Source of the DNA: Paenibacillus sp. GP183
GTDB lineage: Bacteria; Bacillota; Bacilli; Paenibacillales; NBRC-103111
Direction of reading: 5' to 3'
Length of the DNA: 64,000 nucleotides
Assembly (NCBI RefSeq): GCF_900104695.1
Contig: NZ_FNSW01000001.1
Span: 1,922,001-1,986,000 of the forward strand
Of this stretch, positions 34,513 to 42,660 are shown in pieces (positions within the stretch are counted from its first letter, which is position 1; the number at the start of each line of letters is the position of its first letter). The notes beneath the pieces are model-generated. The model searched no databases. It had not been told where the DNA came from and saw only the letters and a list, made by a program, of their open reading frames with translations. Position numbers and translations under genes: made by a program.

Positions 34513-35733
34513 TCATGCAGTTGTATTAACTCTATCATCTTTAGGCAAGAAGACAGCTAGAATTCCCAATAGTGGCAGGTAAGCACAGAGATTCATGATA
34601 AAGGCAATACTGGTTGCGTCGGCAATCCAGCCTAGTACAGCAGAACCGAGCCCTCCAATTCCGAAAGCCAAGCCGAAGAACATTCCCGAAATCAGCCCAA
34701 CCCTGCCCGGAAGCAGCTCCTGTGCAAACACGACAATGATCGAAAAGGCAGACGACAGCACGAATCCAGCAAGGACACACATTACACCTGACCAAATCAA
34801 ATTCATATGCGGCAACAGAATCGAGAATGGGGCTGTACCCAGAATTGAAAACCAGATAATGTTTCTACGACCGAACCGATCCGCCAGCGGACCGCCCAAA
34901 AATGTTCCTGCAGCAGATGCCGCCAGGAAAGCAAATAGAAACCATTGGGCATCGCGGACAGTGACCCCAAAGCCATCAATTAAATAGAATGTATAATAGC
35001 TCGAAATGCTGGACATATAAATATGTTTAGTGAAGACTAGAAATACCAAGATCATCAGGGCCCAAACGACTTGCCGTGACGATAAACCTAATTTCGAGCT
35101 GCCTTCCGAGACATTATGCTTTGGCGAAGTTTGTGGCGTTATAATATGCCTGCTGTACCAACGCGCTACATAAGTTTGAATAAGGATGGCTGCAATCGCG
35201 GCGAATGAGAACCAGATCACGCCAAATTGCCCGATTTTCACGAATACAACAGCAGTCATAATTGGACCTAAGGAGCTTCCGATGTTACCGCCTACCTGGA
35301 AGATCGATTGAGCCAGTCCTCTTCGTCCCCCCGCTGACATGTAAGCTACCCGAGACGATTCCGGATGAAATATTGCAGATCCAACACCCATTGCCACTAC
35401 GGCAATCAGTATGAGTGCATACTGCTGCGCCAAAGCCAATGTCACTATACCTACTAACGTAAAGCAAACCCCGATAGGTAAAATATATGGCTTCGGACGC
35501 ATGTCTGCGTAATACCCGACGACTGGCTGAATAAGCGAGGCTGTGATGTTCATTGCGAATGCGATCAGTCCGACCTGCGTGTAACTCAGATGCAGCGAGT
35601 CCCGGAGAATTGGGAAAAGCGCAGTGACAGTAGACTGCATCGTATCATTCAGGAGATGAACAACACTTATAGCGAATAGAATAGGGAAAACCGTTGCAGA
35701 TAAATGGATAGCAGTTGATGCATTTTTAGACAC
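34513..35733 (-). CDS. MFS exporter, fosmidomycin-resistance (Fsr) type
   Basis: 406 aa, 12-helix major facilitator. HLLNDTMQSTVTALFPILRD, VVGYYADMRPKP and especially FHPESSRVAYMSAGGRRGLA are hallmarks of the Fsr group. Members export fosmidomycin and other compounds. The start is GTG at 35733 with GAAAGAAGG upstream. It lies about 100 bp downstream of the RlmN-like gene on the same strand. Confidence 0.9.
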   Translation of the reverse strand: MSKNASTAIHLSATVFPILFAISVVHLLNDTMQSTVTALFPILRDSLHLSYTQVGLIAFAMNITASLIQPVVGYYADMRPKPYILPIGVCFTLVGIVTLALAQQYALILIAVVAMGVGSAIFHPESSRVAYMSAGGRRGLAQSIFQVGGNIGSSLGPIMTAVVFVKIGQFGVIWFSFAAIAAILIQTYVARWYSRHIITPQTSPKHNVSEGSSKLGLSSRQVVWALMILVFLVFTKHIYMSSISSYYTFYLIDGFGVTVRDAQWFLFAFLAASAAGTFLGGPLADRFGRRNIIWFSILGTAPFSILLPHMNLIWSGVMCVLAGFVLSSAFSIIVVFAQELLPGRVGLISGMFFGLAFGIGGLGSAVLGWIADATSIAFIMNLCAYLPLLGILAVFLPKDDRVNTTA

Positions 35734-35833
35734 TGTGAATCCTTCTTTCGGTGGATGATATATAGATGGATGCTAATGCATATGCAGCCGTTCTACATAT
35801 ATTCGACATACCGGCTCTATTGCCTGCTCAAAT

Positions 35834-36898
35834 TCACCCTGCAGATTGCTTGATTTGTTTACTTCTTAACTGTCCGCAGGCGGCATCAATATCCGTCCCG
35901 TGTTCAAGTCGAACACTGCAGCTTATTCCTTGCTTTTTCAGCGTGTCATAAAATGCTCGTATCGATTCTTGTTCGCTTCTTTGATATTGACTGTGCTCGT
36001 TCACTGGATTATACGGAATTAAGTTAACATTTGCGAGATGCCTTCTATCGCCAATCCGTTCAGCAAGCTCAAGAGCATGTTCCCGATGGTCATTGATATC
36101 CTTTAGCAGAATATATTCCAATGTAACCCTTCGGTTCGATTTTTCCCAATAATAATCAAGGGCCTGCATGATTTTCTCTATTGGAAAGGCACGGTTTATC
36201 TTCATAATCTTGGTTCGAAGTTCATTATTGGGGGCATGTAAAGAGATGGCCAGGTTGACCTGTAAATCGGTATCGGCGAATTCAACAATTTTGTCGGCAA
36301 GCCCGCTGGTTGAAACGGTGATATGCCGTGAACCAATCGCTAACCCTTTGTGATCGATAACAACCCTCAAGAAATCTATCAGATTTTTGAAGTTATCAAA
36401 TGGCTCGCCAATTCCCATCACCACAACATGGCTCACTCGTTCATCTTGTTTCTTTTTATCCAAATGATGTTGAACCCTCATAATCTGTTCGACAATTTCA
36501 CCGCTGGACAGATCACGACTTTTGGGCAGCAGCCCGCTCGCGCAAAAGCTGCATCCAATGTTACAGCCTACTTGCGTTGTGACACAAACGGACAAACCGA
36601 ATTTATGTCTCATCAATACCGTTTCAATCAGATTGTCATCGTTTAATTTAAACAAAAACTTAATCGTTCCATCCGCTGATTCCTGCTTCAAGTGTTCATT
36701 TAAGGTTTGAATATCAAAATGATCGGCTAGTAATTGAATGCACTCTTTATTGACGTCGCTCATTTCTGTGAAGTCGGTTATCCGCTTCCTGTAAAGCCAC
36801 TCCCAGACTTGTGAGGCTCGAGACTTTTTGTGTCCATGCTCCATCAACCATGCTGCCAGCTGATCATATGTCAATCCATAAATGGATGCTTTATTCAT
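35834..36898 (-). CDS. rlmN: RlmN-family 23S rRNA A2503 / tRNA A37 methyltransferase
   Basis: 354-aa radical-SAM methyltransferase. The CxxxCxxC cluster is at C112, C116 and C119 (GCNIGCSFC). C105 and C341 match the two reactive cysteines of Rlm[20 protein letters not shown] and AISLHAPN fit RlmN rather than Cfr, which has MGMGEA. RlmN installs C2 methyl groups on 23S A2503 and some tRNAs. The ATG follows GAGGGTAACTC. It is isolated beside a drug exporter instead of the usual bacillar rsmB-prpC-stk context, and has [10 protein letters not shown] where canonical enzymes have STLGGLKRNL, so it may be a second copy. Confidence 0.88.
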   Translation of the reverse strand: MNKASIYGLTYDQLAAWLMEHGHKKSRASQVWEWLYRKRITDFTEMSDVNKECIQLLADHFDIQTLNEHLKQESADGTIKFLFKLNDDNLIETVLMRHKFGLSVCVTTQVGCNIGCSFCASGLLPKSRDLSSGEIVEQIMRVQHHLDKKKQDERVSHVVVMGIGEPFDNFKNLIDFLRVVIDHKGLAIGSRHITVSTSGLADKIVEFADTDLQVNLAISLHAPNNELRTKIMKINRAFPIEKIMQALDYYWEKSNRRVTLEYILLKDINDHREHALELAERIGDRRHLANVNLIPYNPVNEHSQYQRSEQESIRAFYDTLKKQGISCSVRLEHGTDIDAACGQLRSKQIKQSAG

Positions 36899-37213
36899 GA
36901 GTTACCCTCTTTTCAAAACTAATATTCTGTTACTTATTGTCCCAGAATGTTTTTGTTAAAGCAAGGGATACACTGTTATGATTATTGGTGCGAATACACC
37001 TACCTTTAAACTCCATAATCATTGGTACGTCTGAACTGCTGCACAATAAAAAAAGCAATCCCTGTTAGGACCGCTCGGATGAGATAATAGCGAATTAATA
37101 TGGGATAACTCGAATGAGAAAACAATGGCCTCTTATTGGTATTGCTCTAATAAGGTAACAGCTACCCATCTCGGGGCTAAAATAATGCTCGAGGCAGGTC
37201 AGATGGAGAGAAC

Positions 37214-37302
37214 ATTGCAAAACGTACATTAGAAAATGAGATCCATCTCCAAACTCCAACAACAGTGTATTATGTGTACAATCAAAGTGTATGAAATGCA
37301 TT
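37214..37302. repeat. Second cluster of 17-bp dyads (three units)
   Basis: Units are at 37214-37230 (ATTGCA-AAACG-TACATT), 37264-37280 (AGTGTA-TTATG-TGTACA, a weaker right arm) and 37286-37302 (AGTGTA-TGAAA-TGCATT). The distances are 50 and 22 bp. They match the cluster at 17476-17656. The rest of the 36899-37314 gap shows no gene. The cluster begins 13 bp after the stop of the coiled-coil repeat gene. Confidence 0.65.
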
Positions 37303-37314
37303 GTACCGAATGTG

Positions 37315-39069
37315 TCAGGGGTTCCAAGTTAAAAACTTCTTTAATTCGTCAATTTGTTGTTGCTGTATCATCATTTGTTCATATAAAATGGTATATTGAC
37401 TGTTTAAGGAATCTACAGTGTCAGCAATTTCACTTTTGACATCTTGTTCCAGGACTTCATTGGTTTTTTCCGTGAGTATCCGGATTGCGTTTCGGAGTTC
37501 AGAAATTTCTATTTCCGTATGTGCCTGCATATTTTTACGCAGATCCAGCACTTCTTCAAATACGCTGTCATACCGTCTGTTCAACGATTCCGCAGTGTCT
37601 GCAATTTCATTTTTGACATCTTGTTCCAGGACTTCATTGGTTTTTTCCGTGAGTATCCGGATTGCGTTTCGGAGTTCCGAAATTTCTATTTCCGTATGTG
37701 TCTGCATATTTTTACGCAGATCCAGTACTTCTTCAAATACGCTGTCATACCGTCTGTTCAACGATTCCGCAGTGTCAGTCATTTCGCTTTTGACATCTTG
37801 CTCCAGGACTTCATTGGTTTTTTCCGTGAGTAGCTGGATCACGTTTCGCAATTCCGTTACTTCTTCGGATATTCCGGCATACCGTATGTTCAAGGATTCC
37901 GCTGTGTCAGTAATTTCGTTATTGACATGCTCCAGAACTTCATTGGTTTTTTCCGTGAGTATCTGGATTAGGTTCCGCAGCTCCAGAACTTCTTCGGATA
38001 TTCCGGCATATTGCCTGTTCATGGATTCTGCAGTGACTACAATTTCACTTTTGACATCTTGCTCCAGAACCTCATTGGTTTTTTCCGTGAGTAACTGGAT
38101 CACGTTTCGCAGTTCCGTCATTTCTTTTTCCGTATGAGTCTGAATATTTTTACTTAAATCCAGTACTTCTACAATTACGCTGTCATACCGTCTGTTCAAT
38201 GATTCTGCAGTATCAGCAATTATATTTTTAACATCTTGTTCCATAACTTCATTTATCTTTTCCTTCTGTATCTGAAAAAAATTACGCAGTTCCTTCACTT
38301 CTTCGGATACGTCATCATATCGTCTGTTCAGGATTTCTGCAGTTTCAGTAATTTCACTTCTGATATCTTGTTCCAAAACTTCATTTATCTTTTCGGCGAG
38401 TATCTGTATTAAATTACGCAGTTCCATCACTTCTTCAAACACACCGTCATATCGTCTGTTCAGGATTTCTGCAGTTTCAGTAATTTCACTTCTGACATCT
38501 TGTTCCAAAACTTCATTTATCTTTTCGGTGAGAATATTAATAAAGTTACGCAGTTCCAACACTTCTTTATTTAAATGAATGCTCGAGGTTTCCACATCGG
38601 GCGTTAAAGTATTTCCATCATGTTTCATAGCTATAACAACCTTTTGATTCATGTCATTCAAATGAGGATCTTTTAAATAATTAGGTAGTTTATTCGCTTC
38701 TATTTTTTGCGTGAGCTTCTGGATAATGTTACGCAGTTCCATCGTTTCTTTACTTAACTGAACATTTGAGGATTCAAATTCAGGCTGTAAAGGCTTTTCA
38801 TCATTATCATCATCAGTCGTCGCTATTAAAAGCTTCTGACCCAAGTTTGTTAAATGATCCTTTATATACTTAGGCGATTTATTGGCATCCCTCATCTTGG
38901 AAATTATCTCAAAAATATTAATGGCTTCTTCTGTATACCTCAGGGATCGGCCAGAACCAACAGTCGGTAGATATTCGCGAAATTGATTAGCCCAATCAGC
39001 TACTGTTGTTCGCATCTTACCAAGTTTGCTGGCGATGTCAGAAAGCTTATAGGTCCTATTCTTTGTCAT
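37315..39069 (-). CDS. MerR-like DNA-binding protein with expanded coiled-coil repeats
   Basis: 584 aa. Residues 1-80 form a MerR/RacA-like winged helix (YKLSDIASKLGKMRTTVADW, then RSLRYTEEAINIFEIISKMR). From about residue 170 to 570 there are tandem repeats marked by ELRN at 172, 216, 260, 319, 363, 406, 465 and 524. The spacings are 44, 44, 59, 44, 43, 59 and 59, and each unit carries (I/L)LTEKTNEVLEQDVK and TAESLNRRYDSV. The 59-residue form is the 44-residue form plus about 15 residues. 44 equals four 11-residue coiled-coil units. No membrane segment. The ATG follows GAAGGGACGACG. It resembles RacA-type DNA-tethering proteins in plan only. Confidence 0.85.
   Translation of the reverse strand: MTKNRTYKLSDIASKLGKMRTTVADWANQFREYLPTVGSGRSLRYTEEAINIFEIISKMRDANKSPKYIKDHLTNLGQKLLIATTDDDNDEKPLQPEFESSNVQLSKETMELRNIIQKLTQKIEANKLPNYLKDPHLNDMNQKVVIAMKHDGNTLTPDVETSSIHLNKEVLELRNFINILTEKINEVLEQDVRSEITETAEILNRRYDGVFEEVMELRNLIQILAEKINEVLEQDIRSEITETAEILNRRYDDVSEEVKELRNFFQIQKEKINEVMEQDVKNIIADTAESLNRRYDSVIVEVLDLSKNIQTHTEKEMTELRNVIQLLTEKTNEVLEQDVKSEIVVTAESMNRQYAGISEEVLELRNLIQILTEKTNEVLEHVNNEITDTAESLNIRYAGISEEVTELRNVIQLLTEKTNEVLEQDVKSEMTDTAESLNRRYDSVFEEVLDLRKNMQTHTEIEISELRNAIRILTEKTNEVLEQDVKNEIADTAESLNRRYDSVFEEVLDLRKNMQAHTEIEISELRNAIRILTEKTNEVLEQDVKSEIADTVDSLNSQYTILYEQMMIQQQQIDELKKFLTWNP
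37439..37792 (-). repeat. 177-bp near-identical coding repeats in the coiled-coil gene
   Basis: Units 37439-37615 and 37616-37792 differ at about 8 of 177 positions, mostly clustered at one end. They encode the last two 59-residue repeats and indicate recent in-frame expansion. Confidence 0.85.
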
Positions 39070-39212
39070 CCATCGTCGTCCCTTCGTCTTTAATTAATTT
39101 ATTGCCAGTTCACGGGCTATAGCTGTATCATTTTATTCAGAAGGTTTAACAAATGACAATGAAAGGGATAAATATCTATTAGATTTTCTGAATAGCAACT
39201 CAAACTACAAAA

Positions 39213-39239
39213 AACCGGTAACCCTTTAGGGTACCGGTC
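39213..39239 (-). terminator. Terminator of the 244-aa gene
   Basis: Minus-strand ACCGGTACCC-TAAA-GGGTTACCGGT stem with one bulge, followed by TTTTTT. Confidence 0.85.
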
Positions 39240-39281
39240 CATTACTTATGACATACATCCAATCCAATCTGAATGGTCTTC

Positions 39282-40016
39282 TCAGGATTCTTCTTTTTGT
39301 ATTTTACCGGGATTATTGATTTTGTAAGGTACGGGATGCTTGGTGAGCTTCTTCGCTACAATTTTACCTTCAAACGTGATGGTATCCCCGATGGCCAGCT
39401 CCAATTTTTTAAGCGTATTACTGTGACTGGACCAGGCTGTGCCGAGTTCGGTCTCTGGTTCTACAATGGAAACCGCTTCGTAGATAACGACTTCATCATC
39501 ATTGTCGGAGAAATTATTAGGCACAGTTGTAAATTCCTTTACGGTAGCGACCATTTTGATTTTTTCTTCTGGAAGCTGAACTTTTTGTGCCTTTTCTTTT
39601 TTTGCTTTCACCTTGGGCGCTTCTTCGACCTTAGGCTCTTCAATCATGGCTTCCTCTGTAAGCTGAGCTGCTTCTTGCACAATCTCAAGCTCTACTCCAT
39701 CTGCCTCAACCGAATCCACCGATTCTTCCACAGCTGCCGCTATCCTCTGGCTGTAATTCGAAGCCTGCATCTCCTTCAGATAGGAAGGGTGAATGCAGTG
39801 CTTTTGATTGTTCTCGAATTCAATAACCGCAGTCATATTATCAACATAACCGATAATACTGCAGGACAAATTCTTGCCGCTTCCTTTGTAGAAAAAAGCT
39901 TTTGATCTGGATGCTTTGTCAGAAAGCAAACCCCATTCTTTGCATTTATCAATCTGCTCCGCTTCACTCTCGAAAGCGTTATACGTCTCGGGTTGGATGA
40001 TGAATGTATGTACCAT
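39282..40016 (-). CDS. Hypothetical protein, 244 aa, acidic linker between two domains
   Basis: Not recognised. An N-terminal domain (residues 1-95, MVHTFIIQPETYNAFESEAE through FENNQKHCIHPSYLKEM) is followed by a Glu/Lys/Ala-rich linker (about 100-150). The C-terminal domain has GDTITFEGKIVAKKL and PYKINNPGKIQ, which looks beta-rich, possibly OB-like. Cytosolic. The start at 40016 has AAGGCGG upstream; longer in-frame starts at 40049 and 40088 exist, but the latter runs into the terminator of the preceding gene. Confidence 0.7.
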   Translation of the reverse strand: MVHTFIIQPETYNAFESEAEQIDKCKEWGLLSDKASRSKAFFYKGSGKNLSCSIIGYVDNMTAVIEFENNQKHCIHPSYLKEMQASNYSQRIAAAVEESVDSVEADGVELEIVQEAAQLTEEAMIEEPKVEEAPKVKAKKEKAQKVQLPEEKIKMVATVKEFTTVPNNFSDNDDEVVIYEAVSIVEPETELGTAWSSHSNTLKKLELAIGDTITFEGKIVAKKLTKHPVPYKINNPGKIQKEES

Positions 40017-40085
40017 ATCTTCGCCGCCTTTCTTTTTGTACAGGTACATTTTATCATTTTTTGGCGGAAAACAATCATTTGTCTG

Positions 40086-40120
40086 CAAAAAAATAAGCCA
40101 TCCTTTTGGGATAGCTTATT
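40086..40120 (-). terminator. Terminator of the Ala/Gln-rich repeat gene
   Basis: Minus-strand AATAAGCTATCC-CAAAA-GGATGGCTTATT stem (one mismatch) followed by TTTTTT. Confidence 0.85.
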
Positions 40121-40141
40121 GATTGATGTTCCAATACTGAT

Positions 40142-40501
40142 TTAACCCTGCGTTTGACCGGAAGTATTTGTAGACGAATTGGCCTGCGCTGCTTGTGATT
40201 GGGCTTGAGTAAGCTGCTGTTGAGCGGCTTGAATCGCTTGCGGATTTCCACTCGCTTGAGCTTGTTTAACTGCATTCTGTGCCTGTGTTACCGCATTTTG
40301 AGCCGTGCTATTTGCTTGACTGCCTGCTTGCTGTGTCTGCGAAGCTGCATTTTGAGCTGCATTATTCGCTTGATTGCTTGCTTGCTGCGCCTGCGAAGCT
40401 GCATTTTGAGCTGCGTTATTCGCTTGATTGCTTGCTTGTTGAGCCTGCGAAGCTGCATTTTGAGCTGCGTTGCTTGCTTGTTGAGATTGTTTGTTTGGCA
40501 T
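40142..40501 (-). CDS. Ala/Gln/Asn/Ser-rich repeat protein, 119 aa
   Basis: Low-complexity protein made of an 18-residue unit, NAAQNAASQAQQASNQAN, repeated about three times and then degenerating. No signal peptide, Cys or Trp. Probably helical or disordered. Composition alone recalls gamma-type small acid-soluble spore proteins, but no diagnostic motif is seen, so no function is assigned. The ATG follows AAGGGAGCCCTTCAA, and a strong terminator follows the gene, which supports expression. Confidence 0.65.
   Translation of the reverse strand: MPNKQSQQASNAAQNAASQAQQASNQANNAAQNAASQAQQASNQANNAAQNAASQTQQAGSQANSTAQNAVTQAQNAVKQAQASGNPQAIQAAQQQLTQAQSQAAQANSSTNTSGQTQG
40323..40484 (-). repeat. 54-bp tandem coding repeat (three copies)
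   Basis: Unit of 54 bp containing GCGAAGCTGCATTTTGAGCT (plus-strand reading), three near-identical copies in frame in the Ala/Gln-rich gene. Confidence 0.8.
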
Positions 40502-40574
40502 TTGAAGGGCTCCCTTATGATTAAATTTTGTACCGGAACTAGTACTCCAATACTATTTGCAGTAAGCTGCACTT

Positions 40575-41612
40575 TTATCCTTCATTTGGGTTTGAAACAT
40601 TATCGGTTGAAATTAAATCCTCAAGCAATTGAAAGGTTTCTTCTTGTAGAGCGAACCTGAATTCGTCATTAGTAAGATCAGCGAACCGGTTGTTATCCAT
40701 ATTTTCGACCAAATCGCGAATAAAATATTCTGAGAATTCGGCATCTTTCCAATCTTCTATACCTTCAGCTAGCTTTGAATATCGATCTCCCCATTCTTGG
40801 GCTGATGCTTCTCTCATCCCTCCGGCTTGTTTCCATTCCAATATGATTCTCTGTACCTCCAACAAATGAATATACACTTGCTGCAATCTATGAAGCAATT
40901 GTTGATACTTGATTAATTGCTTTCTTCTTTTCCGAATCAGCGGACTAAAGTGCAAAGCATGTAAAGCCTTTGTGATTCTTTCCGTTGCTTGATCTAGATC
41001 ATTATAAAGCTTAGTTGTCTTGCTTTTCAGATCGCTTTTTGCATGGTCGTCACGACCCTCATACACAAATTTGGAAATATCTCTTACATGTTCTGCCAAA
41101 TCCGATGCAGCTTGGTGTAAGGACTGACTAGCTTCTTTCGTATAATCCGGTGGTAAAATAAACATATTGATGATTATGGCAGTTATCGCCCCAATTATAG
41201 TTTCGATAATTCGATCAAATCCATAATTGTTATTGCCAGTTCCGACGGTCATGACCATCAAAGCACTTACACCCACTTGAGAAAAAATGTTTTCATCGAA
41301 TTTAAAGAGCTTGGCTATGGTTAAAGAGATAAAAATGAGCAGCCCAATACTCCAACTATTAACAGACATAAAGCGGGATGCTGCTTCGGCGAGTAAAACC
41401 CCGGCTATTATTCCTAAAATACGTTGATAGCTCTTTTGAATGGACTCTTCCACGGTCACCTGTAAGCATAAAATGGCAGCCAGAGGCGCAAAAAAGGGAT
41501 GCTTCGAACCGATTTGACGTGCTATTTCCCAGGAAATCGTGGATGCAAGAGAAATTTTTACGATTCTATGTAAATAAAGAAAAGATTTCGAGAAAAGATT
41601 CGGATTTATCAT
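40575..41612 (-). CDS. FUSC / aromatic acid exporter family membrane protein
   Basis: 345 aa. The N-terminal half has about four to six helices (IVKISLASTISWEIARQIG, PFFAPLAAILCLQVTVEESI, then SVNSWSIGLLIFISL). The C-terminal cytoplasmic helical half contains SDLAEHVRDISKFVYEGRDD. This matches the ArAE_1/FUSC group of putative exporters. The ATG follows AAGGGTGATTTGA. It is the last gene of a four-gene operon, 17 nt after corA. Confidence 0.85.
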   Translation of the reverse strand: MINPNLFSKSFLYLHRIVKISLASTISWEIARQIGSKHPFFAPLAAILCLQVTVEESIQKSYQRILGIIAGVLLAEAASRFMSVNSWSIGLLIFISLTIAKLFKFDENIFSQVGVSALMVMTVGTGNNNYGFDRIIETIIGAITAIIINMFILPPDYTKEASQSLHQAASDLAEHVRDISKFVYEGRDDHAKSDLKSKTTKLYNDLDQATERITKALHALHFSPLIRKRRKQLIKYQQLLHRLQQVYIHLLEVQRIILEWKQAGGMREASAQEWGDRYSKLAEGIEDWKDAEFSEYFIRDLVENMDNNRFADLTNDEFRFALQEETFQLLEDLISTDNVSNPNEG

Positions 41613-41629
41613 TCAAATCACCCTTTTTT

Positions 41630-42559
41630 TTAGATCCATTTCTTCTTTTTGAAAAATAGAATCATGCCAATAATAAGAAAAATCATAACACCCCAAACAT
41701 AGGTATAGCCAAAATCCCAGGTATATTCCGGTATATTCTTTATGTTCATACCGTAAAGTCCGACGACAAAAGAAAGAGGCAGAAATATCGTACTGAATAT
41801 AGTCAAGGTTTTCATTATTTCGTTCATTCTGTCAGCTTTCATGGAAATCTGCATATCCAGGAGTCCCGTCAAGGAATCACGAAAACTGTCAATGGAATCC
41901 ACTACTCGTGATATATGATCAAAGATATCTGCAAAATAGACATCGGCATCAGGTGAAGAATAAGGGAAATTTTGATGGCTGACAGATCCCAATATGGATC
42001 GTTCTTCTATAAAAATCCTGCGAAGTCCGTGCGTAAGTCTTTTTAACTTGAATACCTCACTGGAAATTTTGGCATAAGGATCGATGTGCACCTCTTCTTC
42101 CCACTGCTCAACCGTGTCTTCGATATGATCAATGATTTGAACGTAATCATCTACACAACGATCCATAATGTGATAAAGAATTTGGGCTGGATATTTCATT
42201 TTCCCTTCTGCTCTTTGGAGCTCATCATACAAGCTTTCCAGAACTGGAATATCATCTTTATAAATGGTCACGACATAATTGGTTCCGACAACTATCGCAA
42301 TTTCAAGCGGATTGTATTGTTCATCAATTGTAAAGAAAGAGATAAAAATATTATTTGAGTAGCGATCCATTTTGGGTCGTTGATTTAATTTAATTGCGTC
42401 TTCAACCAAAAGTTGATGGCTTTCCAGTAAATCGTGCAGCACATAAGTGGTTTCTGTTGGCTCCGGGTAGCGGAGGCGAATCCATGCAACCTCATTCTCC
42501 TCAGGCTTTCTTACCTTTTCAGTATGGGTTTCCATTGTATCTTTGTTATAAATGAGCAT
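41630..42559 (-). CDS. corA: CorA-family divalent metal transporter
   Basis: 309 aa. A long cytoplasmic N-terminal domain is followed by two C-terminal helices. The signature is FVVGLYGMNIKNIPEYTWD (the GMN motif at the pore mouth), with a final helix and a Lys-rich end (FFKKKKWI). The family conducts Mg2+ and sometimes Co2+, Ni2+ or Zn2+. The start at 42559 has GGAGGTAATT upstream; a longer in-frame reading lacks one. About 100 nt separate it from the ATPase gene. Confidence 0.92.
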   Translation of the reverse strand: MLIYNKDTMETHTEKVRKPEENEVAWIRLRYPEPTETTYVLHDLLESHQLLVEDAIKLNQRPKMDRYSNNIFISFFTIDEQYNPLEIAIVVGTNYVVTIYKDDIPVLESLYDELQRAEGKMKYPAQILYHIMDRCVDDYVQIIDHIEDTVEQWEEEVHIDPYAKISSEVFKLKRLTHGLRRIFIEERSILGSVSHQNFPYSSPDADVYFADIFDHISRVVDSIDSFRDSLTGLLDMQISMKADRMNEIMKTLTIFSTIFLPLSFVVGLYGMNIKNIPEYTWDFGYTYVWGVMIFLIIGMILFFKKKKWI

Positions 42560-42660
42560 AATTACCTCCGTGCCTAAGATTTTTGAATTGAAAAAATGAG
42601 AACCTGAATATGGATAGTATTGCTCTATTCTGTTAGGAACTTCCATTCCTTTATATAAAT

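Noticed and set aside
35834-36898. Cfr-type multidrug resistance methyltransferase
   Set aside because: MGIGEP, the C-terminal [10 protein letters not shown] context and overall sequence follow RlmN, not Cfr.
37418-38137. 239-codon plus-strand frame opposite the coiled-coil gene
   Set aside because: Its repeated Ser/Phe pattern is just the complement of the coiled-coil repeats.
37439-38560. Repeated units resembling a CRISPR array
   Set aside because: Units are 130-177 bp, in frame and coding, with no short conserved repeats and unique spacers. The same applies to the 54-bp repeats at 40323-40484.
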